Shown piece after piece: positions 22,984 to 32,951 of a stretch of DNA of 64,000 nt. Source of the stretch: Bacteroidales bacterium (GTDB lineage Bacteria; Bacteroidota; Bacteroidia; Bacteroidales; UBA932); NCBI GenBank assembly GCA_017445755.1, contig JAFSSE010000017.1, forward strand, positions 1 through 64,000. Reading direction: 5' to 3'. Each line of letters begins with the position of its first letter. Positions within the stretch are counted from its first letter, which is position 1. The translations under genes were made by a program, and so were the position numbers. Under the pieces are notes generated by a model. That model saw nothing but the letters and a program-made list of their open reading frames with translations, had not been told where the DNA came from and searched no databases.

Positions 22984-23054
22984 CTTTCTCCCGAAAAATC
23001 TTCCAACTTTTTCCCGAAATTTTTTTATACTTTTTCCCGAATTGATTATCTTTG
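22984..23054 (+). promoter_or_regulatory. Promoter with three 23-bp-phased repeats
   Basis: CTTTCTCCCGAA at 22984-22995, then CTTTTTCCCGAA at 23007-23018 and 23030-23041, each 23 bp apart (about two helical turns). They end just before the -7 box TATCTTTG at 23047-23054. Phased repeats on one face of the helix suggest cooperative binding of a regulator. Confidence 0.65.
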
Positions 23055-23072
23055 CCTCAGAAAATACTTGAT

Positions 23073-24374
23073 ATGGAAGGATATAAGCATAGAATCGCAG
23101 ATGCCCTGCTTGACAGGAAACTCAAAGGAAACGGAGCCGTTGTGATAGAAGGCCCCAAATGGTGCGGCAAGACCACCACAGCAGAGCAACTCGCGGGTAG
23201 CGTCCTCTATATGGATGACCCGGACAAGATCACCGAGCACATTACTATGGCCAATATCCGTCCCAGGGATCTGCTTCTGGGAGACAATCCGCGACTGCTT
23301 GACGAATGGCAGATCGCTCCACAGTTATGGGATGCTATCCGCTTTGAAGTTGACCATAGAAAAGGACAAGGCCACTTTATTCTCACAGGCTCATCCGTAC
23401 CCATTCAAGAAGATGATGACAAAGACATCCCGGAGAATCAGAAGATTCGTCACTCCGGCACAGGCAGATTCGGATGGCTCAGGATGCGTCCCATGGCCCT
23501 TTATGAATCCGGAGAATCCAACGGTACCATAAGCCTGAAGGAACTCTTCACCGCTCCCGAAATGATATATGCCAAGAGCACGCTAACCCGGGAAGACATT
23601 GCCTACCTCATTTGCCGCGGAGGTTGGCCGGAAGCCCTTGAAATGGACAAAGAAATTGCGCTGGACAAGGCTTTTGATTATGTTGATGCCATTGCAGAGC
23701 GGGATATGTCCCGCGTGGACAAGACCAACCGAAGCCCGGAGAGAGTACGTCGACTGATGCGTTCCTATGCCCGCAATCAAGCCTCGCAGGCTACTTTTGA
23801 GACAATGGCAGAGGACATGCGTGCCAATGAGCCAAAGGCTTTGGATACCGACACCATTGCCTCCTATATTACTGCTTTGCGCAAGCTCTTTGTAGTGGAA
23901 GAGTCGGAGGCCTGGAATCCAAACCTGCGCAGCAAAACAGCTATACGCACTTCTAATACCCGGTATTTCACAGACCCTTCCATTGCATCTGCCAGTTTAG
24001 GCCTAGGCCCGAATGACCTTCTGAACGACTTCAACACCTTCGGGCTCCTGTTTGAGACGCTAGCTGTCAGAGACCTGAGAACCTATGCCGATGCCCTGAT
24101 GGGAAAGGTTGCACATTATCGCGACGTTACGAATCTCGAATGCGATGCGGTAGTCCACCTGCGAGACGGCAACTATGGCCTTGTTGAGATTAAAATCGGC
24201 GGTGACAACCTCATCGATGAGGGCGCAGATTCACTTAAGAAGCTCCGCGACAAGATTGACACCACCAAAATGAAGAAACCTTCCTTCCTGATGGTGCTTA
24301 TCGGCATCGGTGAACTTGCTTACCGTCGCGACGACGGTGTATATGTGGTTCCGCTTGGTTGCCTGAAGGATTAA
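23073..24374 (+). CDS. AAA ATPase with C-terminal DUF4143
   Basis: 433 residues from ATG at 23073 (MEGYKHRIADALLDRKL). P-loop GPKWCGKTTTAEQLA near residue 30, a D-D-P sequence after the next strand, RLLDEWQIAPQLWDAIR as Walker B region, and HFILTGSS as sensor. The C-terminal part (NLECDAVVHLRDGNYGLVEIKIG) is the DUF4143/PD-(D/E)XK-like fold with D, E and K in order. Such ATPases are widespread in Bacteroidales and of unclear function. Confidence 0.85.
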   Translation: MEGYKHRIADALLDRKLKGNGAVVIEGPKWCGKTTTAEQLAGSVLYMDDPDKITEHITMANIRPRDLLLGDNPRLLDEWQIAPQLWDAIRFEVDHRKGQGHFILTGSSVPIQEDDDKDIPENQKIRHSGTGRFGWLRMRPMALYESGESNGTISLKELFTAPEMIYAKSTLTREDIAYLICRGGWPEALEMDKEIALDKAFDYVDAIAERDMSRVDKTNRSPERVRRLMRSYARNQASQATFETMAEDMRANEPKALDTDTIASYITALRKLFVVEESEAWNPNLRSKTAIRTSNTRYFTDPSIASASLGLGPNDLLNDFNTFGLLFETLAVRDLRTYADALMGKVAHYRDVTNLECDAVVHLRDGNYGLVEIKIGGDNLIDEGADSLKKLRDKIDTTKMKKPSFLMVLIGIGELAYRRDDGVYVVPLGCLKD

Positions 24375-24419
24375 CCTGTCTTCCGAATTCAATGCAAGTA
24401 TTCGTTTTCACTATTACTA

Positions 24420-24746
24420 TTGCCCTTTTCATCATTGGCTTTTTGGTACGGCCTGGCGGTGAAGGAATACACATTTTTGAGGACAAGGGCGTACGGGGAG
24501 AAAGAATTGTCGGATCGGTACTGGCTGATCAGCCGGAAGGATATTTTTCTGGGTACTCTGAACTGCGGCCACCCCGGGGGCATGCTGCCGTTGACTCCGG
24601 CCGAGTCGCAAACGCTGCACTCTTCCACCCTTCCAGCCAATATGTATGTCGCAGATGCGTCCATTCTGCCCGAGTCACCGGGTCTGCCTCCAATCCTCAC
24701 GATAATGGCGCTTGCAAAGCGCATTTCAAAACTGATAAAGGCATAA
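24420..24746 (+). pseudogene. C-terminal remnant of a GMC-type FAD oxidoreductase
   Basis: In this frame the sequence GTLNCGHPGGMLPLTPAES, then LPANMYVADASILPESPGLPPILTIMALAKRISKLIKA, is the C-terminal active-site and FAD-closing segment of GMC oxidoreductases (the conserved N-x-G-H-x-G and D-A-S-x-L-P motifs). The FAD-binding N-terminus is missing: the upstream gene ends at 24374. It is a deletion scar. The 100 bp after it hold no gene. Confidence 0.7.
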
Positions 24747-24842
24747 AGCCGTCCACGTTCGGGTTTATCCAAGTATTTTTCGTAAATTGCAGCGGATTCT
24801 CAAAATTCCGCAGGGATTAACGTAAACTAGCTTTTAGAAATA

Positions 24843-26291
24843 ATGCCAGAGAGACGAATTTTGTTGTTGCTGACCATCCTGACCATGTCGGTGTGCTCCT
24901 GCCGGCAGGACCGCTCGCACGGGAAGGAGCTGCGCTCAGAGGCCGACCTGACAGGGCTTACCATAAGCACTTCCGCCGGGAACTATTTCGACACGAAATA
25001 TTCCGGGCGCGAGGATGTTACCCTCTTCCGGGTAAATAGTGAGGTTGATGGGGTCCAGGCAGTACATCAAGGGATTGCCGATGTCTTTGTAACGGACGAG
25101 GTGGCAATACCAAAGGATGCCCGGGAGCGACTTAAAATCAAGCTGGCTTTCCGCGGGGAGGAAGTCTTCGATGTGGCTTTCGCCATTCGGAAAGGGGACG
25201 ACAAGCTCCGCGAACAGTTGGACAGCTTCATTGTCGAATCCAGGGCGGACGGCTCTCTGGATGCGGTTATTTCCCATTGGATCAACGGGACTCCCGCTCC
25301 TCCGGATCCGGCCCCGGGTACCCCTTCCGGCGAAGGGCCGGTCCGCTGCGTAACAGGGGTCAACATGGAACCGGTCTGCTTTCTTGGAGACGGCGGGGAG
25401 TGGAAGGGGATGGATGCCGATATCCTCCGGCGCTTCGCCCTTTGGAGCGGCCGCCCCTTCGAAATGAAGTTCCAGGACCTTGGCTCGGCCATCCTGGCCC
25501 TCAGCACCGGGGGCTGTGACGCGGTTTCGGCCTGCCTTTATGTAACGGAAGAAAGGAAGAAATCCGTCGATTTCACCATACCGTATTACAAGTGCCGTCC
25601 CGGATACTTTGTCTTGGATAGCGGAAAGTCAGCGCGCCTCGGCTGGGGTGAACGGCTGAAGATGAACCTCGTGAAGGAAGGGCGGTGGAAGCTGATAACC
25701 AGCGGCCTTCTGGAAACGCTGAAGATTACTTTCCTTTCCATCCTCCTCGGAACCATTCTCGGGGTCGGCATCTGCGCCATGCTGCGAAGCCGCCGCAAGT
25801 GGCTCCGCTCGACGGCTAACCTCTACGGGGGCTTCATCCAGGGGATCCCGACGCTGGTCCTTCTCCTTATCATGTTCTATGTCGTCCTCGCCGACACGGG
25901 GCTCAGCGCCACGCTTGTCGCCATAGTGACCTTCGCCCTCTGCTTTGCCTGGTCCTCCGGAAGCATCTTCAATTCAGTCATTTCCTCTGTCCCTAAGGGT
26001 CAGACGGAAGCGGGTCTCAGTCTCGGCTTCACCCCGCTGAGGACCTTTACCGGCATCGTTTTCCCCCAGGCGCTGCAACGCGGCCTGCCTCTCTATGCGG
26101 GAGAGTGCGTTTCCCTTCTGAAGAGCACCTCAATCGTCGGGTACATTGCCATCATGGACCTGACCCGCGCCAGCGACCTGATCCGGAGCCGTACCTTCGA
26201 CGCCTTTATTCCTCTGCTGGTAATCACCGTCGCGTACTTTGTCCTGGCCTGGCTGATCCGCCTTTTGTTGAACCTTCTCCTGAAAAAGTAA
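24843..26291 (+). CDS. Amino-acid ABC transporter, fused substrate-binding and permease protein
   Basis: 482 residues. Lipoprotein-type signal ([14 protein letters not shown]), then a periplasmic part of about 240 residues, then a HisM/GlnP-type permease from about residue 275 with helices and the EAA loop ([17 protein letters not shown]). In the periplasmic part, a segment typical of the second SBP lobe ([17 protein letters not shown]) precedes one typical of the first ([18 protein letters not shown], then FTIPYY), so the lobes may be permuted or one domain partial. It forms an operon with the ATPase gene 1 bp away. Confidence 0.8.
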   Translation: MPERRILLLLTILTMSVCSCRQDRSHGKELRSEADLTGLTISTSAGNYFDTKYSGREDVTLFRVNSEVDGVQAVHQGIADVFVTDEVAIPKDARERLKIKLAFRGEEVFDVAFAIRKGDDKLREQLDSFIVESRADGSLDAVISHWINGTPAPPDPAPGTPSGEGPVRCVTGVNMEPVCFLGDGGEWKGMDADILRRFALWSGRPFEMKFQDLGSAILALSTGGCDAVSACLYVTEERKKSVDFTIPYYKCRPGYFVLDSGKSARLGWGERLKMNLVKEGRWKLITSGLLETLKITFLSILLGTILGVGICAMLRSRRKWLRSTANLYGGFIQGIPTLVLLLIMFYVVLADTGLSATLVAIVTFALCFAWSSGSIFNSVISSVPKGQTEAGLSLGFTPLRTFTGIVFPQALQRGLPLYAGECVSLLKSTSIVGYIAIMDLTRASDLIRSRTFDAFIPLLVITVAYFVLAWLIRLLLNLLLKK

Positions 26292-26292
26292 T

Positions 26293-27369
26293 ATGATAAG
26301 CATCAAACATTTAAGCAAGAGTTTTCGCGATCCGGACGGAAGCGTTCTGACCGTCCTGAAGGATGTCAGCTGTGATATCCAAAAGGGAGAAGTGATAAGC
26401 ATTATCGGCCCTTCCGGAACGGGGAAGAGCACTTTCCTGAGGGCCCTCAACATGCTGGAGCCCCCCACCGGCGGAGAAATCTGGGTGGACGGGGAGAACA
26501 TCATGGCAAAGGGCTATCCGCTGGACCTTCTGCGCCGGAAGATGGGCATGGTCTTCCAGAGTTTCAACCTCTTTGAGCACATGACCATCCTCGGGAACAT
26601 TACCTATGCCCCTGTCCGGTTGCTGGGACTCTCCGAGGAGGAGGCCAGGGCTGAGGCCATGGAGCTGCTCCGGAAGGTGGGCCTTTCCCAGAAGGCCGAC
26701 GTCTATCCCGCATCCCTCTCCGGCGGGCAGAAACAGAGGGTCGCGATAGCCAGGGCCCTGGCCATGCACCCGGAGGTAATCCTCTTTGACGAACCCACTT
26801 CTGCCCTCGACCCCACCATGGTCGGGGAGGTTCTCAGCGTCATCCGGCAACTCGCCAAGGACGGGATGACCATGCTCATAGTGACGCACGAGATGCGTTT
26901 CGCCCGGGATGTTAGCACCCGGATCTTCTTTATGAACGAGGGTGTCATCTACGAAGACGGCTCTCCGGAGCAGATCTTCGAGCATCCGGTCCGGAGCGCC
27001 ACGAAACAGTTCGTGAACCGGATTCAGAAGCTTGTCTATGAGATTGACGGCGACGGCTTCGACTACCTCCAGATCCGGACGGAGCTCAGCCAGTTCTGCC
27101 TGAAATACAATATTTCGGACAAAGTGGAGCCCTCGTATGCTATTATTAAGGAAATGCTCTTTGAGCACCTGAAGGACATCCGCCCGCTTACCTTCCGCAT
27201 TACCCATGCCGAGCTGAGCGGGGAAACGGCCCTCGACTTCATGGCAGAGGGCCTTACCGAGTCGCCGCTTCCGAAAAACGAGGCCGTCGAGGCCCTTCGC
27301 GGCCGGGTTAAGGAAATTGTAGAAGAACCGACGGCCCGCGGTTTCCGGGTAAAATTAATCCTCAAGTGA
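26293..27369 (+). CDS. Amino-acid ABC transporter ATPase with C-terminal extension
   Basis: 358 residues. GlnQ-type ATPase: Walker [10 protein letters not shown] near residue 39, Q-loop [11 protein letters not shown], signature [15 protein letters not shown], Walker [14 protein letters not shown] and H-loop VTHEM. The last 110 residues (after [13 protein letters not shown]) are an added domain, perhaps regulatory, not recognised. Pairs with the fused SBP-permease upstream; amino acid or peptide uptake is inferred. Confidence 0.85.
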   Translation: MISIKHLSKSFRDPDGSVLTVLKDVSCDIQKGEVISIIGPSGTGKSTFLRALNMLEPPTGGEIWVDGENIMAKGYPLDLLRRKMGMVFQSFNLFEHMTILGNITYAPVRLLGLSEEEARAEAMELLRKVGLSQKADVYPASLSGGQKQRVAIARALAMHPEVILFDEPTSALDPTMVGEVLSVIRQLAKDGMTMLIVTHEMRFARDVSTRIFFMNEGVIYEDGSPEQIFEHPVRSATKQFVNRIQKLVYEIDGDGFDYLQIRTELSQFCLKYNISDKVEPSYAIIKEMLFEHLKDIRPLTFRITHAELSGETALDFMAEGLTESPLPKNEAVEALRGRVKEIVEEPTARGFRVKLILK

Positions 27370-27382
27370 AAGGTTTAACAAG

Positions 27383-29652
27383 ATGAATACTTCCAAAAAG
27401 ATGATCGGCGGCCTCGCCGCTACTGGAGCCCTCCTCGCTCCGGCAACCCTTTCCGCCCAGTACAGCCCCGTGGCGCCTTTCCACGGAAAGTCGGCAGGAC
27501 GGTGGAAGAAACCAAGACTGATTATCCCCTCCACAATCCCGTCGCCCGCCAGGGAGCCCCGAACGTTGTCTGGATCATCCTGGACGACACCGGCTTCGGC
27601 GTCAGCTCCGCCTTTGGCGGCCTCGTGGAGACTCCGACCCTGGATTACCTTGCCGAAAACGGTCTGAGGTTCAATAACTTCCATACTGCGGCCATCAGCG
27701 CCGCAACCCGTGCGGCCCTTCTGACCGGCCGCAACCACCACTCTTCCCACATGGGCCGGTTCAATGACGACCGCTTCGGTGTCCCCGGCTACGATACCTA
27801 CCTTCCGATGGAGAACGGTACAATTGCCGAGGTGCTCCGCGAGAACGGCTACGCGACCTTCTGCGTGGGTAAGTACAACGTGGTTCCAGTCGGCGACGCC
27901 TCCAATGCCGGTCCTTTCAACCGCTGGCCGACCGGTCGCGGCTTTGACCATTACTACGGTTTCAACCCCGCCTCGGGCTCCGGTGACCAGTGGCATCCGC
28001 TCATGTACCGGGATACCCATCGCGAAGGGGAGGACCCGGAGGGCCGCGTTGCCATCGTCCGTCTCGCAGATGAGGCCATCAACTACATAGCCGAAGAAAA
28101 GACGGCTGCACCCGACAAGCCCTTCTTCCTGTACTTCGCCCCGGGAACGGCCCATACGCCCTTCCATGTGGATAAGGAATGGGTCGAGAAATACAGGGGC
28201 CGCTTTGACATCGGCTGGGACGAGTATGCCCGCCAGACGCTCGAGAACCAGATCCGACTCGGAATAGTGCCCGAGGGGACGGTCCTTCCGGAGCGGAACC
28301 TGGACGTCCAGCCCTGGGAGGAGGTTCCGGAGCAGGAACGCCGGCTTTATGCCCGCCAGATGGAGACATTCGCCGGCTTCATGACCCAGACCGACTGGGA
28401 AATCGGCCGGATCATAGAGTTCCTGCGTCGGAGCGGGGAGCTCGACAATACCATTATCATGATCGCCCTCGGCGACAACGGCCCCTCCGGAGAGGGCGGC
28501 CGGATCGGTTACAAGGAAAAGGTGTCCAAGGATAATGAACAGTCAATCCTGAATGCGGAATATGCCAAGATGGACCATTATGGGGACGAGCGCACATGGC
28601 CCTTCTATCCAGTCGGCTGGGCCCAGGCCTGCGCAACGCCCTTCCGCTATTATAAGAAATGGGCTGACTATGAGGGCGGAACCCATGACGGGCTCATCGT
28701 ATTCTACCCCGCCGGGAACCTCGAAAAGGGAGGAATCCGTACCCAGTATACCCATGTGGTCGATTTCCTGCCGACGACCGTGGAGCTGACCGGCTCGCGC
28801 CTTCCGAAGAATATCAACGGCTACAGGCAGACGCCCCTGGAGGGAGTGAGTTTCGCCTATGCCGTCCAGGCCCCGGACAACAACATCGTCGATCGGAAGA
28901 AGGTCCAGTACTATGAGATGAACTCCTCATATGCCCTCTACAAGGACGGCTGGAAGGTCCAGTTCCCTAACGGACTCACCAACAAGCAGGTCCGTCCCTT
29001 CTTCCAGGACACCGAGGTGCATCTTTACAACCTCAGGGAGGACTTCAACGAGGCCCATGACCTCGCGGCCGAGAACCCCCGCAAGGTAAAGAAGATGCTA
29101 AAGGAGTTTGACCGTCTCGCCAAAAAGTATCATGTATATCCGCTGAAAAACGGAAAGAGTGCGGACAAGAACTATCCCGACCCGGTCCGGAACCATGTCG
29201 ATATTTATGTGGGCGCCCGCCGCTGGGGTGAGTATCCCTACGGTAACGGTACCCAGGGCAGGCCTTATACGCTCAGCGTGTATATCGACGAGGGCGGTCC
29301 TTCTTCGAGCGGCATCCTCGCCTCCCAGAAGGGCTGGGCCCTGTATGTGCTGAACGGCTATCCCGTGTACGCCACCGCCGGCGGTGCGAAGCTGGTCGGG
29401 AGCAGGCCCCTTCCAGAAGGCCCCTGCGTAGTTTCAGCCCGGGTGGAGTACAAGGACAAGAAGACTAATCTGACGCTTCTCATAGACGGCGAAGTCGTAG
29501 GTACGATGACCCCCGGAGCGAAACTCCAGATCGGCGTCAAGGCCAATGCGGTCAACGTCGGCCGCCAGTGGGGCCTGCCGGTCAGCGGCGACTATGAGTC
29601 TCCCTTCATCTACACAGGCAAAATTTTCAAGGCCACAATTGATTTGGACTAG
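27383..29652 (+). pseudogene. S1-family arylsulfatase, signal peptide and catalytic part in different frames
   Basis: The signal-peptide start (MNTSKKMIGGLAATGALLAP, 27383) runs to FHGK at about 27489. The catalytic protein resumes one frame over as KVGRTVEETK, from a GTG at 27502 if counted alone (716 residues). One added base near 27490 would join them. The catalytic part is otherwise intact: LDDTGFG metal Asps, and the formylglycine motif as Ser-type SAATR (Ser66 of the GTG frame), which in anaerobes is converted by anSME; no anSME gene is in the window. Without the signal the enzyme would stay in the cytoplasm. It heads the SusC/SusD locus. Confidence 0.8.
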
Positions 29653-29653
29653 T

Positions 29654-29815
29654 ATGAAAACAATTTTAAAAAACGGGAAGATTTATGACTGCTTCCCGAA
29701 GTTCATCCGTGATTCCCTCCTTGGGAAGGGCGATACCATGCCCCGGACCGTCCTGGGAACGAGGCGCTCAAGACTTCCGGCCAGGCACTTAGATTCACGC
29801 AAACCACTCAGTTAA
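29654..29815 (+). pseudogene. Short remnant, possibly an amidohydrolase start
   Basis: 53 codons beginning MKTILKNGKIYDCFPK, which resembles the first strand of amidohydrolase-type enzymes (compare MKTLIKNGRI of nagA at 58281). It then becomes non-protein-like and stops. It fills the gap between sulfatase and SusC and may mark a deletion. Confidence 0.35.
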
Positions 29816-29825
29816 ATCAATAAAT

Positions 29826-32800
29826 ATGGTTCACAAAAGTCACATTCACTTATCAGGATGGCTTTTAGGCGTGCTGCTAGGGCTGTTTTCAGTCCTTCCG
29901 GCATTTGGCCAGGAGAAAACGGGGACCGTCACGGGCACCGTTTCTGATACGGACGGCTACCCCCTTCCCGGGGCAGCGGTGTTCGTTAAGGGAACGAATG
30001 TCGGGACGACGACCGATGAATCCGGCCGCTTTGCCCTCTCGGCCAAAGAAGGCGATATCCTGACTTTTTCCTTCCTCGGCTTCAAGGAGAAGGATGTCCG
30101 TGTGGATAAGAGGACGAGCTATTTCGTCACTTTGGAACCGGACAGCGAGTTCCTCGAAGATGTCGTAGTCGTCGGCTATGATACCCAGAAAAAGGTCAAC
30201 CTGACCGGTTCCGTCGCGGTTATTTCGACGGAAGAATTCAATTCCCGGCCTATCGTCCAGGCATCCACCGCCCTTCAGGGCATGGCCCCGGGAGTTACTG
30301 TCACGACTGCCGGCGGCTCCCCGGGCGGAGATTCCGGCAATATCCAGATCCGTGGTATCGGCTCCTTCGGAGGTTCATCCTCCAGCCCGCTCATCCTAAT
30401 CGACGGGGTGGAAGGGAACCTGAACCTTCTGGACGCCTCCCAGATTGACCAGATTTCGGTCCTGAAAGATGCTGCTTCGGCGGCTATCTACGGCAACCGT
30501 GCGGCCAACGGTGTCATCCTCGTGACCACAAAACGCGCCGACAAGGAGAAGTTCTCCGTCTCCTATCGTGGATATGCCGGCTGGCAGACCCCGGTCGTCT
30601 ATCCGAGTGTCGCCTCGGCCCGGGAGTACATGCTCCTTTCCCGCCAGGCCTCGACCAACGACGGAGCCCTTTCGCTCTATACGGATGAGTACATAGACAA
30701 TTACATGATAAACCATTGGCTGGACCCGGACGCCTTCCCGATTATTGACTGGCAGAAGCGCCTCATGACCGGCGACGGTTTCACCCACAACCATGTGCTG
30801 AACCTCTCGGCGGGCTCGAAGATGCTCCGGAGCAGGACATCCTTCGGCTACCTCGACCAGAACGGTATCATCCGCAATTCCAACTACCGGCGTTATAACC
30901 TGAGGAACAACTCCGACATTGAGTTCTCGGACAAACTTTCCATGCGCCTGGACCTCTCGGTGACCTATTCACAGCGTCATACGAACCCTTATGAGAGCGC
31001 GGTTTTCAATATCATGAACTCGAGGGATCCGCTGATGCTCGCCCAGTGGTCCGACGGAAGCTATGCTCCTTTCACGGGAGGTACGACCAATGTCCTTCCT
31101 ATGATCGAGGAAGGGCTCGGAGGGACGCGCCGGACTGACAGGGTTTTCCTTTCCGGCTCCGTTTCCCTGAACTGGAAGCCCCTGAAATGGCTTTCCATCG
31201 AAGGGAAGTTCTCTCCCCGGGTGACCGTCGTAAGGACCCACAATTTCAATGACGTGGTCCAGTACCATTCCGATCCCTATGGAAACATTTCCAACGTCCA
31301 GAGCCGGGAATACAGTTCCCTGACCGAGACGGATACCTTTACATACAACTCCCTCAGCCAGCTCACGGCCATCGCCTCGAAGAAGTTCGGGGACCATTCC
31401 TTCCGCTTCCTCCTCGGCTGCTCGTATGAGGACCAGGATTACCAGACCCTGTCCGCATATCGCCAGGATTATGCCTATCCCGAGTATGAGGTAATAAGCG
31501 CGGGCGGAGACAACGAATTCAAAGACAACAGCGGAACCCATACCCAGCTCTCCCTCGGCTCATTCTTCGGCCGTATCAATTATAATTTCAAGGAGCGTTA
31601 CCTCCTGGAGGCGAATTTCCGTGCGGACGGTTCATCCCGCTTCGCTCCGGAAAACCGCTGGGGATTCTTCCCTTCGGCTTCCGCCGCATGGCGTATCAGT
31701 GAAGAGCCCTTCTTCCTCCCTGTCAGCAAGACGGTTACGGAGCTGAAGCTGCGCGCTTCCTATGGAACCCTCGGTAACCAGAACATCGGGTCATCCTACT
31801 ATCCGACGGCCCAGACCCTTGTCCAGAGTTCCATTTTCGCCGGGACGGGACTCCATCCTATTGTCGCCCTCAACACTCTGGCTAACAGGGACATAACCTG
31901 GGAGACTACCCGGATGGCCGACGCCGGAATTGACCTTTCCCTCTGGAACAAGCTGTCGCTGACCGGGGATTTCTACCACAAGATCACAGACGGCATCCTC
32001 ATGACCCTCGACATCCCTTCCTCCATCGGTCTCGGTGCCCCGTACCAGAATGCCGGAAAGGTGCAGAATGTCGGATGGGAGGTCAGTGCGTCCTACCGGG
32101 ATTCCGCCGGGGATTTCCGCTGGGGAGCAAGTGCGAACCTTTCGGATGTGAAGAATGAAATCCTTAACATGAAGGGCACTTTCGAGAGTTCCGGCGTTAT
32201 CCGGAACCAGGAGGGATACCCCATCAATTCCATCTATGTCCTCCACTGCCTCGGCAAGGTACAAACCCAGGAGCAGGCCGACTGGATGAATGAAAACTGC
32301 CCCCAGTACGGCCAGGTGACCCACCCCGGAGACCTTGTATACGAGGATGTAGCCGGTGCCTTTGACGCGGACGGGAATCCGGTTCCGGACGGAAAGATTG
32401 ACGATAACGACAAGCAGATTATGGGCTGCCTGATACCCCGTTATACCTATGGCCTTACCCTCGATTTCGGGTGGAAGGGCATTAATTTCAGCGCCCAGAT
32501 CCAGGGCGTCGGAAAGGCGGACGCATATATCAGCGGCTACTATACCCAGCCCTGCGTCAGCGGAGGAACCTTCCGGAGCGAGCACATGGACAGCTGGACT
32601 CCGGAGAACCCGAACGCGAAGTTCCCCCGCCTCTCGTACACGGACGACCTGAACCGGAAGGTATCCACCTTCTGGATGGCGGACGCCTCGTACCTGCGGC
32701 TCAAGAACGTGGAACTCAGTTATACCATCCCCTCAAAGCTTACGCGGCGTTTCGGGGTGGGGAAGGCGACAGTCTTTGTCAATGCGACCAACGTGCTGAC

Positions 32801-32936
32801 CTTCAGCAACTACTACCAGGGATACGACCCTGAGACCGCCTACCAGGGCGGCGCCCAGGGTGCGACAACCGGTTCTATCGGAAACAATTATCCGCTCGTT
32901 TCCACCTATACGGGCGGCATCGAACTAACTTTTTAA
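29826..32936 (+). CDS. SusC/RagA-type TonB-linked outer-membrane protein
   Basis: 1036 residues. Signal peptide ending LPAFGQ, a CarboxypepD_reg-like domain (about 35-115, TGTVTGTVSDTDGYPLPGAA), the SusC signature region (LEDVVVVGYDTQKKVNLTG), plug (DGVEGNLNLLDASQIDQISV) and a long beta-barrel ending GGIELTF with the terminal Phe expected of outer-membrane barrels. Imports oligosaccharides with its SusD partner directly downstream. The sulfatase upstream suggests a sulfated glycan as substrate. Confidence 0.9.
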   Translation: MVHKSHIHLSGWLLGVLLGLFSVLPAFGQEKTGTVTGTVSDTDGYPLPGAAVFVKGTNVGTTTDESGRFALSAKEGDILTFSFLGFKEKDVRVDKRTSYFVTLEPDSEFLEDVVVVGYDTQKKVNLTGSVAVISTEEFNSRPIVQASTALQGMAPGVTVTTAGGSPGGDSGNIQIRGIGSFGGSSSSPLILIDGVEGNLNLLDASQIDQISVLKDAASAAIYGNRAANGVILVTTKRADKEKFSVSYRGYAGWQTPVVYPSVASAREYMLLSRQASTNDGALSLYTDEYIDNYMINHWLDPDAFPIIDWQKRLMTGDGFTHNHVLNLSAGSKMLRSRTSFGYLDQNGIIRNSNYRRYNLRNNSDIEFSDKLSMRLDLSVTYSQRHTNPYESAVFNIMNSRDPLMLAQWSDGSYAPFTGGTTNVLPMIEEGLGGTRRTDRVFLSGSVSLNWKPLKWLSIEGKFSPRVTVVRTHNFNDVVQYHSDPYGNISNVQSREYSSLTETDTFTYNSLSQLTAIASKKFGDHSFRFLLGCSYEDQDYQTLSAYRQDYAYPEYEVISAGGDNEFKDNSGTHTQLSLGSFFGRINYNFKERYLLEANFRADGSSRFAPENRWGFFPSASAAWRISEEPFFLPVSKTVTELKLRASYGTLGNQNIGSSYYPTAQTLVQSSIFAGTGLHPIVALNTLANRDITWETTRMADAGIDLSLWNKLSLTGDFYHKITDGILMTLDIPSSIGLGAPYQNAGKVQNVGWEVSASYRDSAGDFRWGASANLSDVKNEILNMKGTFESSGVIRNQEGYPINSIYVLHCLGKVQTQEQADWMNENCPQYGQVTHPGDLVYEDVAGAFDADGNPVPDGKIDDNDKQIMGCLIPRYTYGLTLDFGWKGINFSAQIQGVGKADAYISGYYTQPCVSGGTFRSEHMDSWTPENPNAKFPRLSYTDDLNRKVSTFWMADASYLRLKNVELSYTIPSKLTRRFGVGKATVFVNATNVLTFSNYYQGYDPETAYQGGAQGATTGSIGNNYPLVSTYTGGIELTF

Positions 32937-32951
32937 TCAGGAGGACAGAAT

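Noticed and set aside
24359-24820. A 153-codon frame that overlaps the GMC remnant.
   Set aside because: Another frame of the same DNA carries the clear GMC C-terminal motifs.
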